Assembly: GCA_016938655.1 (NCBI GenBank)
Contig: JAFGUG010000023.1
Coordinates: forward strand, 62,001 to 126,000
Source: Thiotrichales bacterium
Lineage (GTDB): Bacteria; Pseudomonadota; Gammaproteobacteria; Thiomicrospirales; Thiomicrospiraceae
DNA length: 64,000 nucleotides
Direction of reading: 5' to 3'
This document shows positions 52,740 to 63,068 of this stretch, one piece after another. Within the stretch, counting starts at the first letter, position 1. Every line of letters starts with the position of its first letter. Below the pieces are notes generated by a model. The model was not told where the DNA came from. It did no database searches and saw only the letters and a program-made list of their open reading frames with translations. The translations under genes were made by a program, and so were the position numbers.

Positions 52740-55613
52740 ATGAAAAACTTAAGTTTAAAAGTAAAGCTCATTCTTGCCATGCTGATTTTGGCGCTCATTC
52801 CATTTACCGTTATTAGTATCGTCACACTCATCAATACCGAAAAATCACTAAAGAGCGCGATTGAATATGAGCTGGTTGCTGTGCGCGACATTAAAGCCGC
52901 TAACTTGACACAATACTTTGACACCATCACCTCTCAGATCAGGCTAGTAGCTAGCAACAACAATACTAAAGTGGCTTATCAAGCGTTTTTAGACGCCTAT
53001 AACAACTACCCTGAATCTAATGACAGAGCACAAGATGCCTCCCTTGTTAAAGGCTACTGGCGTGACCAGTTTGCCAAAAAGTACGCCGACGAAAATGCTA
53101 AAGAATTTGCCACGGATGCCTTTTTTAATAAGTTATCGCCCAAAGCCATGCAATTACAAAACGATTTCATAGCAAGCAATCCGCAACCGTTGGGGAATAA
53201 AAATGCACTCGTTGACTTAAATAATCAAACCGATTACGCCACTGCTCACAGCACCTACCACCCATGGTTTGATAGCTATTTAAATGAATTTGGTTACTAC
53301 GATATTTTCTTGGTTGACCTACAAGGTGACGTGATCTACTCGGTTTTTAAAGAGCTGGATTACGCCACTTCTCTGACCACTGGCCCTTGGGCAAACTCTG
53401 GCCTTGCCGCTGCGTTTAACAAGGCAAAAACATTAAGCGCAGGTGAGGTGTATTTCACCGACTTGGCACTTTATGCCCCCTCTTACGATGCGCCGGCAGG
53501 GTTTGCCGCCTCACCGATATACAACAACGGTCAAATTCAAGGGGTGTTAATTTTCCAAATGCCACTGGATCGTGTTTCAAGTGTGATGTCACAACGTTCT
53601 GGATTAGGCGAAACAGGTGAAAGCTACCTAATTGGCTCAGACAAGCTTATGCGCTCAGACTCTTACCTTGACCCACAAAACCACTCGGTGGTGAACTCAT
53701 TTAGAAACCCGCAAAAAGGAATCGTCAACACCGTTGCTGCAAACTCGGTACTAGCGGGCAAAAGTGCTGTGGAAGAGATTATTGACTACAATGGCAACCC
53801 GGTCATCTCAGCCTACACACCGGTTAAATTTGGTGATTATCAATGGGGTCTATTGGTTGAAATGGATGTTGCCGAAGCTTTTGCGCCGGTAAGCGAACTG
53901 GAAATGCTGGTCTATATTATTGGTTTGATTGGCTCACTGATGATTATTATTGTTGGTTACTTAGTCTCTAACTCGATTGCAAAACCCATTTTGGCGCTGT
54001 CTACCCACATGGAATTGGTTGGCAAAAACTTTGAGTTTTCCAGAACCCTTGAAGCAACCAGCGAAGATGAAGTTGGCCGCGCAACCCAGTCGTTTAACCG
54101 ACTGCTAACCAATACCAAAAACGCCTTAACGGAAGTGGACATTGTTTTAGATAAGATGGCCGCTGGCGATTTAACACAGCGAATTACTGCCGATTTACAA
54201 GGCGATTTAGCAACCTTAAAAAACAGTACCAATCGCTCAATTGAAAACGTTGAAGGCGTTTTGCATGAGATTCAAATTACCGTTTCCGCACTGGAAAAAG
54301 GCGATTTCAGTGAGAATGTGAAGGTTATTGGTCAAGGGATCTATGGCGAAATTTTAAGCAAAATGAACGAATCGTTCCTATCCATCAAATCGATTATTGC
54401 AGACACCAACCAAGTCATGTCTGCAATGAATGAAGGAAACTTCAGTGGTCAAATCAACGCTGATGCAAAAGGGGACTTTTCAATCCTTAAAAATAGCGTG
54501 AATGACTCACTACACAATATGGCTGACGTTATTCACAGCATCAGCGAAGTCGTGGCCGCGCAAGCAGCCGGTGACTTAACCCAAGAGTTGCCTTCCGGGC
54601 GTTTTAAAGGTCAACTTCATGAACTTAAAAATGCCATCAACTACTCCTCTATGCAAGTTAAAGAGGTGGTGGATATTGCCATTAACACGTCAAACATCGT
54701 CAGCTCTGCGGCACATGAAGTATCGCAAGGTGCGCACGATTTAAGTTCACGCGTTCAAGAACAAGCGTCTGCTCTGGAGCAAACCTCTGCCACCATGGAG
54801 GAGATGAGCAGCCAAGTTGAAAGCAATGCACAAAATGCCATGTCTGCCGCAAGCCTTGCCGACACCATGAAAAATCAAGCCGACGAAGGCATGAATGTAA
54901 TGGAAAAAACCATCGAAGCCATGGGCACTATTGAAGAATCCAGTAAAAAGATCTCTGAAATTGTCAGCTTAATTGATGGCATCGCTTTCCAAACCAACTT
55001 GCTGGCACTCAATGCGGCGGTAGAAGCGGCCAGAGCTGGTGAACATGGTCGTGGGTTTGCGGTGGTGGCCGGTGAAGTACGAAGCCTGGCACAAAAATCT
55101 GCCGATGCGGCTAAAGACATCAAAGGCTTAGTCGATGAAACCGTGAATCGTGTTAGCCAAGGTTCCACCTTAGCGCGCAATTCGGGCGAAACACTCAAAG
55201 AGATGAACCTATCGGTTGGAGAAGTGGGCGAAATGCTCAATCAGATTTCGCGCGCCTCTAAAGAGCAATCTGAAGGCTTGTATCAAGTGAATCAAGCGAT
55301 TACTCAAATTGATAACGTGACTCAACAGAATGCCGCCTTGGTTGAAGAGACCACTGCCTCAGCAGAGAGTTTAAGCAACGAAGCCGAAACCCTTAAAAAA
55401 GAGATGATGTTCTTTACGACGGGCACGCAATATGAAACACACGCAAAACCAAGCAGCCAAAATCAAACACGCAAAACCATACATAAAAGCGCGCCGGCCA
55501 TCCCGTCGCCGGTAAAAATGGCGGAAAACTCACCAAAAGCGATTGCTAAACAACCTCAAAAAGCGACAATAGAACCTACAGTATCAAGCGACGATAACTG
55601 GTCTGAGTTCTAA
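52740..55613 (+). CDS. Methyl-accepting chemotaxis protein with Cache and repeated HAMP domains
   Basis: A 957-residue transmembrane chemoreceptor. It has a first membrane helix (about 8-30) and a large periplasmic double-Cache-like sensor (about 35-385, with [20 protein letters not shown]). A second helix (about 388-412) is followed by a HAMP domain and several further HAMP-like units (about 412-650, with [24 protein letters not shown] and AAGDLTQE repeats). The signalling hairpin (about 660-890) has the tip motif [32 protein letters not shown]. The C-terminus ends NWSEF, like the NWxxF CheR/CheB tether. The ligand is unknown; a single receiver gene follows by 14 bp. Confidence 0.93.
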   Translation: MKNLSLKVKLILAMLILALIPFTVISIVTLINTEKSLKSAIEYELVAVRDIKAANLTQYFDTITSQIRLVASNNNTKVAYQAFLDAYNNYPESNDRAQDASLVKGYWRDQFAKKYADENAKEFATDAFFNKLSPKAMQLQNDFIASNPQPLGNKNALVDLNNQTDYATAHSTYHPWFDSYLNEFGYYDIFLVDLQGDVIYSVFKELDYATSLTTGPWANSGLAAAFNKAKTLSAGEVYFTDLALYAPSYDAPAGFAASPIYNNGQIQGVLIFQMPLDRVSSVMSQRSGLGETGESYLIGSDKLMRSDSYLDPQNHSVVNSFRNPQKGIVNTVAANSVLAGKSAVEEIIDYNGNPVISAYTPVKFGDYQWGLLVEMDVAEAFAPVSELEMLVYIIGLIGSLMIIIVGYLVSNSIAKPILALSTHMELVGKNFEFSRTLEATSEDEVGRATQSFNRLLTNTKNALTEVDIVLDKMAAGDLTQRITADLQGDLATLKNSTNRSIENVEGVLHEIQITVSALEKGDFSENVKVIGQGIYGEILSKMNESFLSIKSIIADTNQVMSAMNEGNFSGQINADAKGDFSILKNSVNDSLHNMADVIHSISEVVAAQAAGDLTQELPSGRFKGQLHELKNAINYSSMQVKEVVDIAINTSNIVSSAAHEVSQGAHDLSSRVQEQASALEQTSATMEEMSSQVESNAQNAMSAASLADTMKNQADEGMNVMEKTIEAMGTIEESSKKISEIVSLIDGIAFQTNLLALNAAVEAARAGEHGRGFAVVAGEVRSLAQKSADAAKDIKGLVDETVNRVSQGSTLARNSGETLKEMNLSVGEVGEMLNQISRASKEQSEGLYQVNQAITQIDNVTQQNAALVEETTASAESLSNEAETLKKEMMFFTTGTQYETHAKPSSQNQTRKTIHKSAPAIPSPVKMAENSPKAIAKQPQKATIEPTVSSDDNWSEF

Positions 55614-55627
55614 CTAAGAGGTATGAG

Positions 55628-55984
55628 ATGCACTTTCTACTGGTGGACAATGAGCCAATCATATTAATGATTCAAACAAAAATCCTTGAAAAAACTGGGG
55701 CGAAAGTGGAAGCCGTGGACAGCGGGTTTAAGGCCATTGAGTCCTTACAGTGCAAGCAATATGATGCGGTGGTATTAGATTGCCAAATGCCGGAAATGGA
55801 TGGGTTTGAAACCGCCATGAAAATTCGTCAAATGGGCAATCAAACGCCCATTATCGCCCTCACGGGGAATGATACGGCAGAAGACAGAGTTGAGTGCCGT
55901 GAAGCGGGTATGGATGAGTTCTTAGCGAAACCGCTCAAAATAAGTGAACTAAACACGGTTTTAGGCCGTTTAAACTTAAAATAA
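55628..55984 (+). CDS. Single-domain response regulator (CheY-like)
   Basis: A 118-residue receiver domain with the acidic residue pair in VDNEP, the phosphorylated Asp in VVLDCQMPEMDG (about 51), the Thr in ALTGND and Lys in FLAKPL. It lies directly after the chemoreceptor and probably works with it or with the HDOD protein downstream. Confidence 0.9.
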   Translation: MHFLLVDNEPIILMIQTKILEKTGAKVEAVDSGFKAIESLQCKQYDAVVLDCQMPEMDGFETAMKIRQMGNQTPIIALTGNDTAEDRVECREAGMDEFLAKPLKISELNTVLGRLNLK

Positions 55985-56050
55985 AATGGCGATTGCCGTG
56001 ATTATTTTGCTATGCTGAGTAGATTCAACCATTTACGAACATTCCCTTAA

Positions 56051-56878
56051 ATGTCCTATAAATCTAAAATAGATGTCGCTGAACAACTGCTTCACTCAGT
56101 CAAACTGCCCGAAATTCCATCTGTGGTTATTAAACTGCAAACCCTTCTCTCGGAATCTGAAGCACCTAACCCGGATAAAATTTTAAACATTGTTTCAGGC
56201 AACCCGTTTATGGCCGGTGAATTGGTTAGTTTGGCAAACACACCGTGCATCACCCATTCCGACAAAAATAACATCACCGATTTAAAAGCGGCGATTCACC
56301 GTTTAGGCAACGCGTTTATAAAAAACTACGCACTGTCTATTGCCATTAAGGGCATGCTCGATGATGACAAAATTAAAGGCTTAAGTTACCACAGCCAAAA
56401 AATCGCCTTTTTGAGTGCTGAAATTGCCAAATACAGTCAGGGGATTCGTCCCGATGAAGCCTATTTGTTAGGGATTTTGCATGACATTGGCTCATTTGCA
56501 TTAGCCGAAATAGACCCAAGTTACGGTTCGACGTTTGTTGGACGGCTAGCCAACCATTTTGAGGTGGAACAACAAGAGTTTGCTAAATATGGCACCACGC
56601 ACTCAGCACTTGGGTTTGTGATTGCTCGCAGTTGGAATATACCCAAGAGCATCGCACAATCTTTATTACTGCATCATGAACCGCAAATTGCAGCAGTCAC
56701 GCATATCAAACTGCAAAAGTTTGCCGCGTTGATTGAGCTGGCGCATCTGCTCTCCACACATCAATCCGATTCGCCACAAACACAAGTTAAAAAACACGCT
56801 CTTTGTCATTCACTGTTTGAAATTTTGGAGTGCAATGAAGAAGATATTCGCAAAATACAGACGGCCTCTCAACACTAA
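56051..56878 (+). CDS. HDOD domain protein
   Basis: This 275-residue cytoplasmic protein consists almost entirely of an HDOD domain (about 15-215), an HD-related domain in signalling proteins, with KLPEIPSVVIKLQTLLSE at the start and LLGILHDIGSFALAE near 135-150. HDOD proteins generally lack the full metal ligands of HD phosphohydrolases; here HD is present (LHDIG). Likely a signalling partner of the preceding receiver. Confidence 0.85.
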   Translation: MSYKSKIDVAEQLLHSVKLPEIPSVVIKLQTLLSESEAPNPDKILNIVSGNPFMAGELVSLANTPCITHSDKNNITDLKAAIHRLGNAFIKNYALSIAIKGMLDDDKIKGLSYHSQKIAFLSAEIAKYSQGIRPDEAYLLGILHDIGSFALAEIDPSYGSTFVGRLANHFEVEQQEFAKYGTTHSALGFVIARSWNIPKSIAQSLLLHHEPQIAAVTHIKLQKFAALIELAHLLSTHQSDSPQTQVKKHALCHSLFEILECNEEDIRKIQTASQH

Positions 56879-56882
56879 GGCA

Positions 56883-57734
56883 TCAACTTTTGGGTTTGGG
56901 AAATTCTGGCCATTCGTAATAGGGATCGCCCTTCACTAAAAAGTGCGGATTCAGAAGGCTTTCAGTTTGAAAATACGTTAAAGGTTGACCATCGGCATCC
57001 ACCAAAACCCCACCCGACTCTTCAACCACACACTGAGCTGCGGCGGTATCCCAAAGCGAGGTTGGGCCAAAGCGCGGATAAATATCGGCACTGCCTTCGG
57101 CCACCAAACACGACTTAATCGCCGAACCCATAAACACCAATTCCACCTCACCCAAGGCATCGAAAAATCGACGTGCCATCTTGCCATGGCGCCGACTGAC
57201 CGCAACTCGAGTCGGCACGCGTGTGGTTTTTAATCGACTTTTAATTTTATGAAGTGGATCTAGGCAGGCCTGCCAAGTTTGTGAATGGGTGTTTTCTGGC
57301 ACCACCCAACGATATGCACCTTGCCCTTTGGCGGCACAGTACAAGACGCGTGTCATCGGTACATAAACCACCCCCAACAAAACCTGTCCATTTTCAACCA
57401 AGCCAATATTCACACTAAACTCACCCGTGCGCTCAATAAACTCTTTGGTACCATCCAGTGGATCAACACACCAAAAAACTGGCCAGGCCTGTCGGCTTGC
57501 AAACGGCACTTCAGCCACACTCTCTTCGGTTAACAACGGAATGTCTGGGGTTAGGCTACGTAACGCTGTGCAAATCAATGCATCGGCTTGGGTATCGGCA
57601 ACGGTAACAGGCGTCCCGTCTTTTTTATTTTCAACTTCGACCCGTTCACTGGCACGGTAAATTTCTTCAATTAAGTCACCCGCTTCAACCGCAATACGGC
57701 AAACTTCTGGCAACAATCCCACTAAATTCATCAA
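56883..57734 (-). CDS. cysQ: 3'(2'),5'-bisphosphate nucleotidase CysQ
   Basis: CysQ dephosphorylates PAP formed in sulfate assimilation. The 283-residue protein belongs to the inositol monophosphatase superfamily and keeps its metal sites: LTEESVAE (about 71-78), CVDPLDGTKEFI (about 88-99) and SLWDTAAAQCVVEESGG. It overlaps the nudE end by 4 bp, as in other gammaproteobacteria. Confidence 0.93.
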   Translation of the reverse strand: MMNLVGLLPEVCRIAVEAGDLIEEIYRASERVEVENKKDGTPVTVADTQADALICTALRSLTPDIPLLTEESVAEVPFASRQAWPVFWCVDPLDGTKEFIERTGEFSVNIGLVENGQVLLGVVYVPMTRVLYCAAKGQGAYRWVVPENTHSQTWQACLDPLHKIKSRLKTTRVPTRVAVSRRHGKMARRFFDALGEVELVFMGSAIKSCLVAEGSADIYPRFGPTSLWDTAAAQCVVEESGGVLVDADGQPLTYFQTESLLNPHFLVKGDPYYEWPEFPKPKS

Positions 57735-58309
57735 ATATGCTCCAACTCTTTAAGAACCAACATCAGTGCGGCATAGGCTCGGCCTTCACTAAAGTCGGGA
57801 TGTGCCAGTAAATCTGGCCAATCTTTCACTTTCCACGGCACCACTTCCAACGGCTCTGGCTCGTCGCCCTCGGCGTCTTGTGGGGATAATCCCGTTGCCA
57901 ACACAATATGTGTATGATGCGTCATGTAGCCGGCGGCTAAGCTCACAGAATCGAGCAATTTTACCTCAGCCGGTAAATAACCAATCTCCTCTTGGCTCTC
58001 TCGCACACTGGCTTCGCGCCAGGTTTCGCCCGGATCAATCTTGCCTTTGGGAAAGCCCAGCTCATAGCGCCCAACGCCACCACCAAATTCACGAATCAGT
58101 AACATCGTATCTTTGTCCAGCATCGGTATAATAAGCACTGCGCCATTTGGATTACCCAAAAGTCGTTCGTAAATCACCTTCGTGCCGTTGGAGAACTCCA
58201 GCGACTGCGACTGAACCGTAAATAGGCGAGACTGTGCCACAATTTCTTCCGATAAAACCGTTGGAATTGTGCTCTCGTTTGAAGTGAAATCAGATGTTTT
58301 TTTAGTCAT
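57731..58309 (-). CDS. nudE: ADP compounds hydrolase NudE
   Basis: A Nudix hydrolase acting on ADP-ribose-like compounds. The Nudix box is GKIDPGETWREASVRESQEE (about 106-125), followed by IGY, and the surrounding YLPAEVKLLDSVSLAAGYMTH is typical of NudE. I start at ATG 58309 (MTKKTSDF, 192 residues, near the E. coli length) because the upstream TTG at 58345 would add an unlikely leader. The divergent HAD gene starts 35 bp away. Confidence 0.88.
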   Translation of the reverse strand: MTKKTSDFTSNESTIPTVLSEEIVAQSRLFTVQSQSLEFSNGTKVIYERLLGNPNGAVLIIPMLDKDTMLLIREFGGGVGRYELGFPKGKIDPGETWREASVRESQEEIGYLPAEVKLLDSVSLAAGYMTHHTHIVLATGLSPQDAEGDEPEPLEVVPWKVKDWPDLLAHPDFSEGRAYAALMLVLKELEHI

Positions 58310-58344
58310 GAAAACCATCATACGCCAAGGAATTTTTTTTGCCA

Positions 58345-59007
58345 ATGAAAGCCTTTATAGACTGGTCAAAAATTGACACCGTATTACTCGACATGGACGG
58401 AACCCTACTAGACTTGCACTTTGATTGGCACTTCTGGATGGAGTATCTGCCGCAAGCCTATGCCGATAAAAATGGCCTGGGTTTGCACGAAGCCAACGAG
58501 ATTATTCACGCCAAAGTACACAGTCAAAAAGGCACGCTTAATTGGTACTGCTTAGATTACTGGACGGCTGAACTGGACTTACCGATTGCGGAACTGAAGC
58601 ATGAACTGAAGCACATGATTAAAGCGCATCCAGATGTCATTGAGTTTTTAGCCAAACTGCGCAGCATGAATAAAAAAGTGATTATGGTCACCAATGCGCA
58701 CCGTGATAGCTTGGCGCTTAAATTGGAGATGACCGAGATTGGTGACCACTTTGATCGCTTAATATCTGCCCACGATTTTGGCCTACCCAAAGAGGACATT
58801 CGTATCTGGTCGGCGATTCAAGAAATCGAACCTTACAATCCCAAACACACGCTACTGATTGACGATAACTTGCTGGCACTTAAAACCGCCAGAAAATACG
58901 GCATTGAACATCTGTTGTGCGCCGTTCACGTGAGCCCTAATCTTAAAAAAGTGAACCCACAGTACTTTAATTTCTTTGAACACTTCAGACAGATTATGCC
59001 GGCTTAA
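58345..59007 (+). CDS. HAD family phosphatase, YrfG-type GMP/IMP nucleotidase
   Basis: This 220-residue haloacid dehalogenase-type phosphatase has motif I DMDGTLLDL (about 16-24), motif II VTNAH (about 115-119) and motif III/IV LLIDDN. Gene order next to nudE and cysQ resembles the E. coli yrfG region, where YrfG is a purine nucleotidase. ATG 58345 is preferred to the TTG six bases before it. Confidence 0.82.
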   Translation: MKAFIDWSKIDTVLLDMDGTLLDLHFDWHFWMEYLPQAYADKNGLGLHEANEIIHAKVHSQKGTLNWYCLDYWTAELDLPIAELKHELKHMIKAHPDVIEFLAKLRSMNKKVIMVTNAHRDSLALKLEMTEIGDHFDRLISAHDFGLPKEDIRIWSAIQEIEPYNPKHTLLIDDNLLALKTARKYGIEHLLCAVHVSPNLKKVNPQYFNFFEHFRQIMPA

Positions 59008-59049
59008 AGCCAACGGGTTTATCAATCGAATTTAATTGTAAATTCAATG

Positions 59050-59075
59050 AAAAGTCAGCAGGCCTGCTGACTTTT
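59050..59075 (-). terminator. 26-bp perfect palindrome between convergent genes
   Basis: AAAAGTCAGCAGG is followed by its exact reverse complement, with AGCAGGCCTGCT at the centre and A/T-runs outside. Lying between the HAD gene and the convergent tpm gene, it could terminate both. Confidence 0.65.
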
Positions 59076-59101
59076 GAAACCGTGCTTATCGCACGCATAA
59101 A

Positions 59102-59731
59102 TCACAACTGAATCACAAACACCTTCTCGACCATGGCATGGCCTTTGCGATTCGTACTCACTTCTGACACCTTTTCAACCTGAGCAAACCCGCTAAACAA
59201 CGCATTCACTTCGTCTTCGGTTACTGAAAACGGGGGGCCAGACATTTGCGATTGATCGTATTCCATGGTCACCATCAACAGCTTACAACCCTTTGGCAAA
59301 ATCGTTTGCAAGTGTTGCACATATTGTTGACGCATTTCAGGCGGTAACGCCACAATCGCGGCTCGGTCATACACCGCTTTAATGTCCGCACAATCTTCGG
59401 CGCTTAATTTAAAAAAGTCACCACACAGCAAGGTCATTGCCGCCAGTTCATAACCACAAAAATGGTCGTGTTTAACTGGCTGTGCTTGAATATGGTTTTC
59501 CACTAAAAACTCGTCTAACGCCTGCTGGCTCAACTCCACACCCAAGACTTCATGACCTTGCTGATGCAACCACAACATATCCAACGACTTACCGCACAAT
59601 GGCACCAACACCGCTTCGTCGCCCTTTAAATCCAGCGTTTGCCAGTGTGTTCTCAAAAATTCATTAATCTCCGACTGATGAAATCCCACCACCCCGCTTG
59701 CCCACATCTTGTGCCAAAATTCTGCTTGCAC
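59102..59731 (-). CDS. tpm: Thiopurine S-methyltransferase
   Basis: An S-adenosylmethionine-dependent methyltransferase of the bacterial TPMT family, which methylates thiols and, in some species, selenium or tellurium compounds. The 209-residue protein starts MQAEFWHKMWASGVVGFHQSEIN and has VLVPLCGKSLDMLWL, HEVLGVELSQQAL and YDRAAIVALPPEMR, all near-diagnostic. Confidence 0.95.
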   Translation of the reverse strand: MQAEFWHKMWASGVVGFHQSEINEFLRTHWQTLDLKGDEAVLVPLCGKSLDMLWLHQQGHEVLGVELSQQALDEFLVENHIQAQPVKHDHFCGYELAAMTLLCGDFFKLSAEDCADIKAVYDRAAIVALPPEMRQQYVQHLQTILPKGCKLLMVTMEYDQSQMSGPPFSVTEDEVNALFSGFAQVEKVSEVSTNRKGHAMVEKVFVIQL

Positions 59732-59816
59732 GCTTCTTCCCCATAAAACAATCTAAACACTTTATAATGCTCAAAATTATAACACTCTAACTTTTAACTC
59801 ATAGGGCCATAAGCGC

Positions 59817-60371
59817 ATGAAAAACACTGAAACCAAGCCGACTTTCTGGAAAAAACCGTGGGTTAAAAACGTATTAACCGTCTTGGTGTTTGTGGCCGCT
59901 TATCTGACGTTGCGCCCGTTTATGCAAGGCGACGTGATTCATGGCCAAGTACCGCCGATTGAACTCAAAAGCATCAGCGGCGAAACCTTTGATTTATCCA
60001 ACATTCAAGAACCGACCTTAATTCATATTTGGGCAACGTGGTGCCCCATTTGTGGCGTAACCCAAGGCAGTGTCGAGTCGGTGGCTAACGATTACAAAGT
60101 AATCAATATTGCAACACAGTCAGGCGACGACCAAGCCTTGTTTGACTACGCCAAAGAAAACGAAATGAACGCTGCAATAATCGTGAACGACTTCAACGGC
60201 AAGCTGATGTCGCTGTTTGGCAGCAAGGCTGTGCCAGCGGACTTTATTATTGCACCCGGTGGCGAAATTCAATTTGTGGAAGTGGGCTTTACCTCTGAAC
60301 TCGGGTTGCGTCTGCGTTTATGGTGGGCAGGCCTGTCCAGTTCCCCTGAAACTGAAGCCGTCGCGCAATAA
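59817..60371 (+). CDS. Membrane-anchored thioredoxin-like disulfide oxidoreductase
   Basis: A 184-residue protein with one N-terminal membrane helix (about 16-34), then a periplasmic thioredoxin fold with WATWCPICG (active site CPIC). It matches TlpA/DsbE-like or ScsD-like proteins. No cis-Pro irregularity is seen (AVPADFII). The start of the next gene lies 2 bp after its stop. Confidence 0.85.
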   Translation: MKNTETKPTFWKKPWVKNVLTVLVFVAAYLTLRPFMQGDVIHGQVPPIELKSISGETFDLSNIQEPTLIHIWATWCPICGVTQGSVESVANDYKVINIATQSGDDQALFDYAKENEMNAAIIVNDFNGKLMSLFGSKAVPADFIIAPGGEIQFVEVGFTSELGLRLRLWWAGLSSSPETEAVAQ

Positions 60372-60373
60372 TC

Positions 60374-61066
60374 ATGAAGTTAGACGGCGAGATTATTCAC
60401 AGCGCGCGGGATGAATTTGGTTTGCTGCAAGTGGTGGACAATAAAGTCACTCGCAAACTCTTTTTTGATTCACCCATTGAACAAAGCTGTATTTTCTTAA
60501 ACGCCCCCATGACGTTAAACTTTGAGTACCAAGAAAGGATCGTCGAACTGGTGGTTAAAGCCGCTGCAACGCATAAACCCAAACACGATTTTAGAGTGCT
60601 TATGCTCGGCATGGGTGGTGGCAGCATGGCACAACACCTGTACCACGCTGTTCCCAATTTGCAAATGACGGTGGTGGAGCTCCGCCAAATCGTCATTGAT
60701 GCCGCTTATCAGTTTTTTCAAATGCCCAATGAGCCGGAAATTGACGTGATTCAAGACGATGCCATTGCTTTTATGGCCGAAAATGAACACCAATACGATG
60801 GAATCATTGTTGATATTTTTGATGCTAACGGCTTGCCGTCTAATTTAAGTAATGCCGATTTTCAACGCAATCTTTGGCGCAATTTAAACTCAGCAGGCCT
60901 GCTGATTTTTAATCTGTGGAATGAAGAGTCGCCCACCGGCGAGGGCAAGCCAACCCTTGAAACCGCCGAGGTTTTAGACTATTGGCAACAAGCCCATTCG
61001 CAAAGCCGGTTAAACCAGTATAATGTGCGCACCAGCAATAATTTGATTTTAACGATTCAACGTTAA
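60374..61066 (+). CDS. Spermidine synthase-like methyltransferase-fold protein
   Basis: This 230-residue protein has the spermidine synthase fold: LMLGMGGGSMAQHL, TVVELRQIVID and IQDDAIAFM, then IIVDIFDANGLP. It lacks the N-terminal tetramerisation part and the usual Asp proton acceptor motif is altered (VDIFDANG), so its product may not be spermidine. It contains one AGCAGGCCTGCT palindrome in its coding sequence (60892-60903). Confidence 0.75.
   Translation: MKLDGEIIHSARDEFGLLQVVDNKVTRKLFFDSPIEQSCIFLNAPMTLNFEYQERIVELVVKAAATHKPKHDFRVLMLGMGGGSMAQHLYHAVPNLQMTVVELRQIVIDAAYQFFQMPNEPEIDVIQDDAIAFMAENEHQYDGIIVDIFDANGLPSNLSNADFQRNLWRNLNSAGLLIFNLWNEESPTGEGKPTLETAEVLDYWQQAHSQSRLNQYNVRTSNNLILTIQR
60892..60903. 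repeat. AGCAGGCCTGCT palindrome inside a coding sequence
   Basis: A perfect copy, with one further base of symmetry on each side (CAGCAGGCCTGCTG). Its presence inside the spermidine-synthase-like gene shows that the motif is tolerated in genes and is not only a terminator core. Confidence 0.85.
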
Positions 61067-61107
61067 CCCTCAAACGCACCCCATTATTTTAAAAAAGAAC
61101 GAGTTAT

Positions 61108-63030
61108 ATGGCCCTTCTGTATTTACGTGACATCTCTTTAAGCTTCGGCGCCGCACCGCTGTTTAACAAAGCCAACTTTCAAATTGAACCCAATGAACGC
61201 GTCTGTATCGTCGGTCGAAATGGCGAAGGAAAGTCAACGCTATTAAAAGTGATTGAAGGCCAACTCTTAGTGGATAGCGGTACGCGCATTGTGCAAGATG
61301 GCGTAAAAATTGCCAAACTGCAACAAGAAGTGCCGCACGATACCCACGGCAGTGTGTTTCATGTTATCTCAGAAGGTCTTGGAAATTCAGGGCCGTTGAT
61401 TGAGCGTTTTCATGAACTCAGCTTAGAGATGGAAGCCAACTACTCCGAAGAAATTTTAGAGACGTTCACCGAAGTCCAACAGCAGATTGAAGACATCAAC
61501 GGCTGGGAACTTAAGCAACGCGTTGAAACCATTATCTCCAAGCTTGACTTGCCCAGTGAATCGGAGTTCTCCAAACTGTCGGGTGGGATGAAACGCCGCG
61601 TGTTATTAGCGCAAGCGTTGGTACAAGAACCGGAAATTCTTCTGCTTGATGAACCGACTAACCACTTAGACATTCCCTCTATTCAGTGGCTGGAAGGGTT
61701 CTTAAAAACCATTCGTTGCTCCTTAGTGTTTATCACCCACGACCGTGCTTTTTTACAAGCGCTGGCCACGCGTATTGTGGAACTCGACCGCGGTAATATC
61801 GCCAGCTGGGAGTGCAACTACCACACCTACCTTGAACGCAAAGCCGACCAGCTGGAAGCCGAAGCCAAACAAAGTGCCCTATTCGATAAAAAACTGGCAC
61901 AAGAAGAGGTTTGGATTCGTCAAGGCATCAAAGCCCGTCGTACCCGAAACGAAGGCCGTGTTCGCGCACTAGAACGCTTAAGAGAAGAGCACAAAGCGCG
62001 TCGCAGTCAACAAGGCAAAGCCAACTTACAACTCAACAAAACCGCGCTTTCTGGTAAGCAAGTTATCGACATTGAAGACCTGAGCTTCAGTTTTGACAAT
62101 CGTATTATTGTCACCGATTTCTCAAGCACCATTATGCGTGGCGATAAGGTCGGAATTATTGGTGAAAACGGCTGCGGTAAATCGACGCTTATCGCCTTAA
62201 TATTAGGCAAACTGCAACCGACGTCCGGAACCGTTAAACTCGGTACCAACTTAGACATCGCCTACTTTGACCAACATCGTTCACAGTTGGACGAGAACAA
62301 AGCCGTAGCCGAAAACGTCATTGATGAGAGCGATTACGTTGAGATTGATGGCGTGCGTAAACACATCATTGGTTACTTGGGTGACTTCTTATTCTCGCCA
62401 GACCGTGCACGTCAGCCAGTAAAAGCGTTATCAGGTGGCGAGCGTAACCGTTTGTTATTGGCGCGCGTATTCGCCAAGCCATCAAACTTACTCATTCTGG
62501 ATGAGCCGACCAACGATTTAGACGTTGAAACCTTAGAGCTGTTAGAAGAGTTGTTAATGAGCTACAAAGGCACGGTGCTGATTGTCAGCCATGACCGTGC
62601 TTTCTTAAATAATGTGGCCACCAGTTCCATTGTGTTCGATGCACCCGGCATTGTGAACGAGTACATTGGCGGTTATGACGACTGGTTACGTCAGCGTCCC
62701 GATTACTCGCAGATTCTAAAAGAAGAGAAAAAACTTACGCCTCAACTGCCGGAAACCAAAGCACCAGAAAAAGCCCCGGCTCCGGTTGCTAAACCTAAAA
62801 AACTCAGTTACAAAGACCAGCGTGAATACGATGGATTACCGGCGTTAATCGAAGAATTGGAGCAAGCATTAGAAGGCTTAAGTGAGCAGATGAATGACCC
62901 AAGTTTCTATCAAAAACCCGAAGCTGAAACCCAAAAGGTTATCAAAGCCTTAGCGGATAAAGAGGCCGAGCTGGAAGCGGCCTTTGAACGTTGGGAGGTT
63001 TTAGAAGCGATGGTGATGGGCGACCTTTAA
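61108..63030 (+). CDS. uup: ABC-F family ATPase Uup
   Basis: A soluble twin-cassette ABC-F protein that acts on the ribosome or in DNA metabolism. The 640-residue protein has two ATPase domains (Walker A GRNGEGKST near 36-44, and GENGCGKST near 352-360; signatures LSGGMKRR and LSGGERNR; Walker B LLLDEPTNHLD and LILDEPTNDLD). A linker follows the first and a C-terminal coiled coil (about 580-640, with SYKDQREYDGLPALIEELE) is diagnostic of Uup. Confidence 0.93.
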   Translation: MALLYLRDISLSFGAAPLFNKANFQIEPNERVCIVGRNGEGKSTLLKVIEGQLLVDSGTRIVQDGVKIAKLQQEVPHDTHGSVFHVISEGLGNSGPLIERFHELSLEMEANYSEEILETFTEVQQQIEDINGWELKQRVETIISKLDLPSESEFSKLSGGMKRRVLLAQALVQEPEILLLDEPTNHLDIPSIQWLEGFLKTIRCSLVFITHDRAFLQALATRIVELDRGNIASWECNYHTYLERKADQLEAEAKQSALFDKKLAQEEVWIRQGIKARRTRNEGRVRALERLREEHKARRSQQGKANLQLNKTALSGKQVIDIEDLSFSFDNRIIVTDFSSTIMRGDKVGIIGENGCGKSTLIALILGKLQPTSGTVKLGTNLDIAYFDQHRSQLDENKAVAENVIDESDYVEIDGVRKHIIGYLGDFLFSPDRARQPVKALSGGERNRLLLARVFAKPSNLLILDEPTNDLDVETLELLEELLMSYKGTVLIVSHDRAFLNNVATSSIVFDAPGIVNEYIGGYDDWLRQRPDYSQILKEEKKLTPQLPETKAPEKAPAPVAKPKKLSYKDQREYDGLPALIEELEQALEGLSEQMNDPSFYQKPEAETQKVIKALADKEAELEAAFERWEVLEAMVMGDL

Positions 63031-63068
63031 ACACTCTTTTATTGCGCTTAAAACTGAGGTTTAAAACT

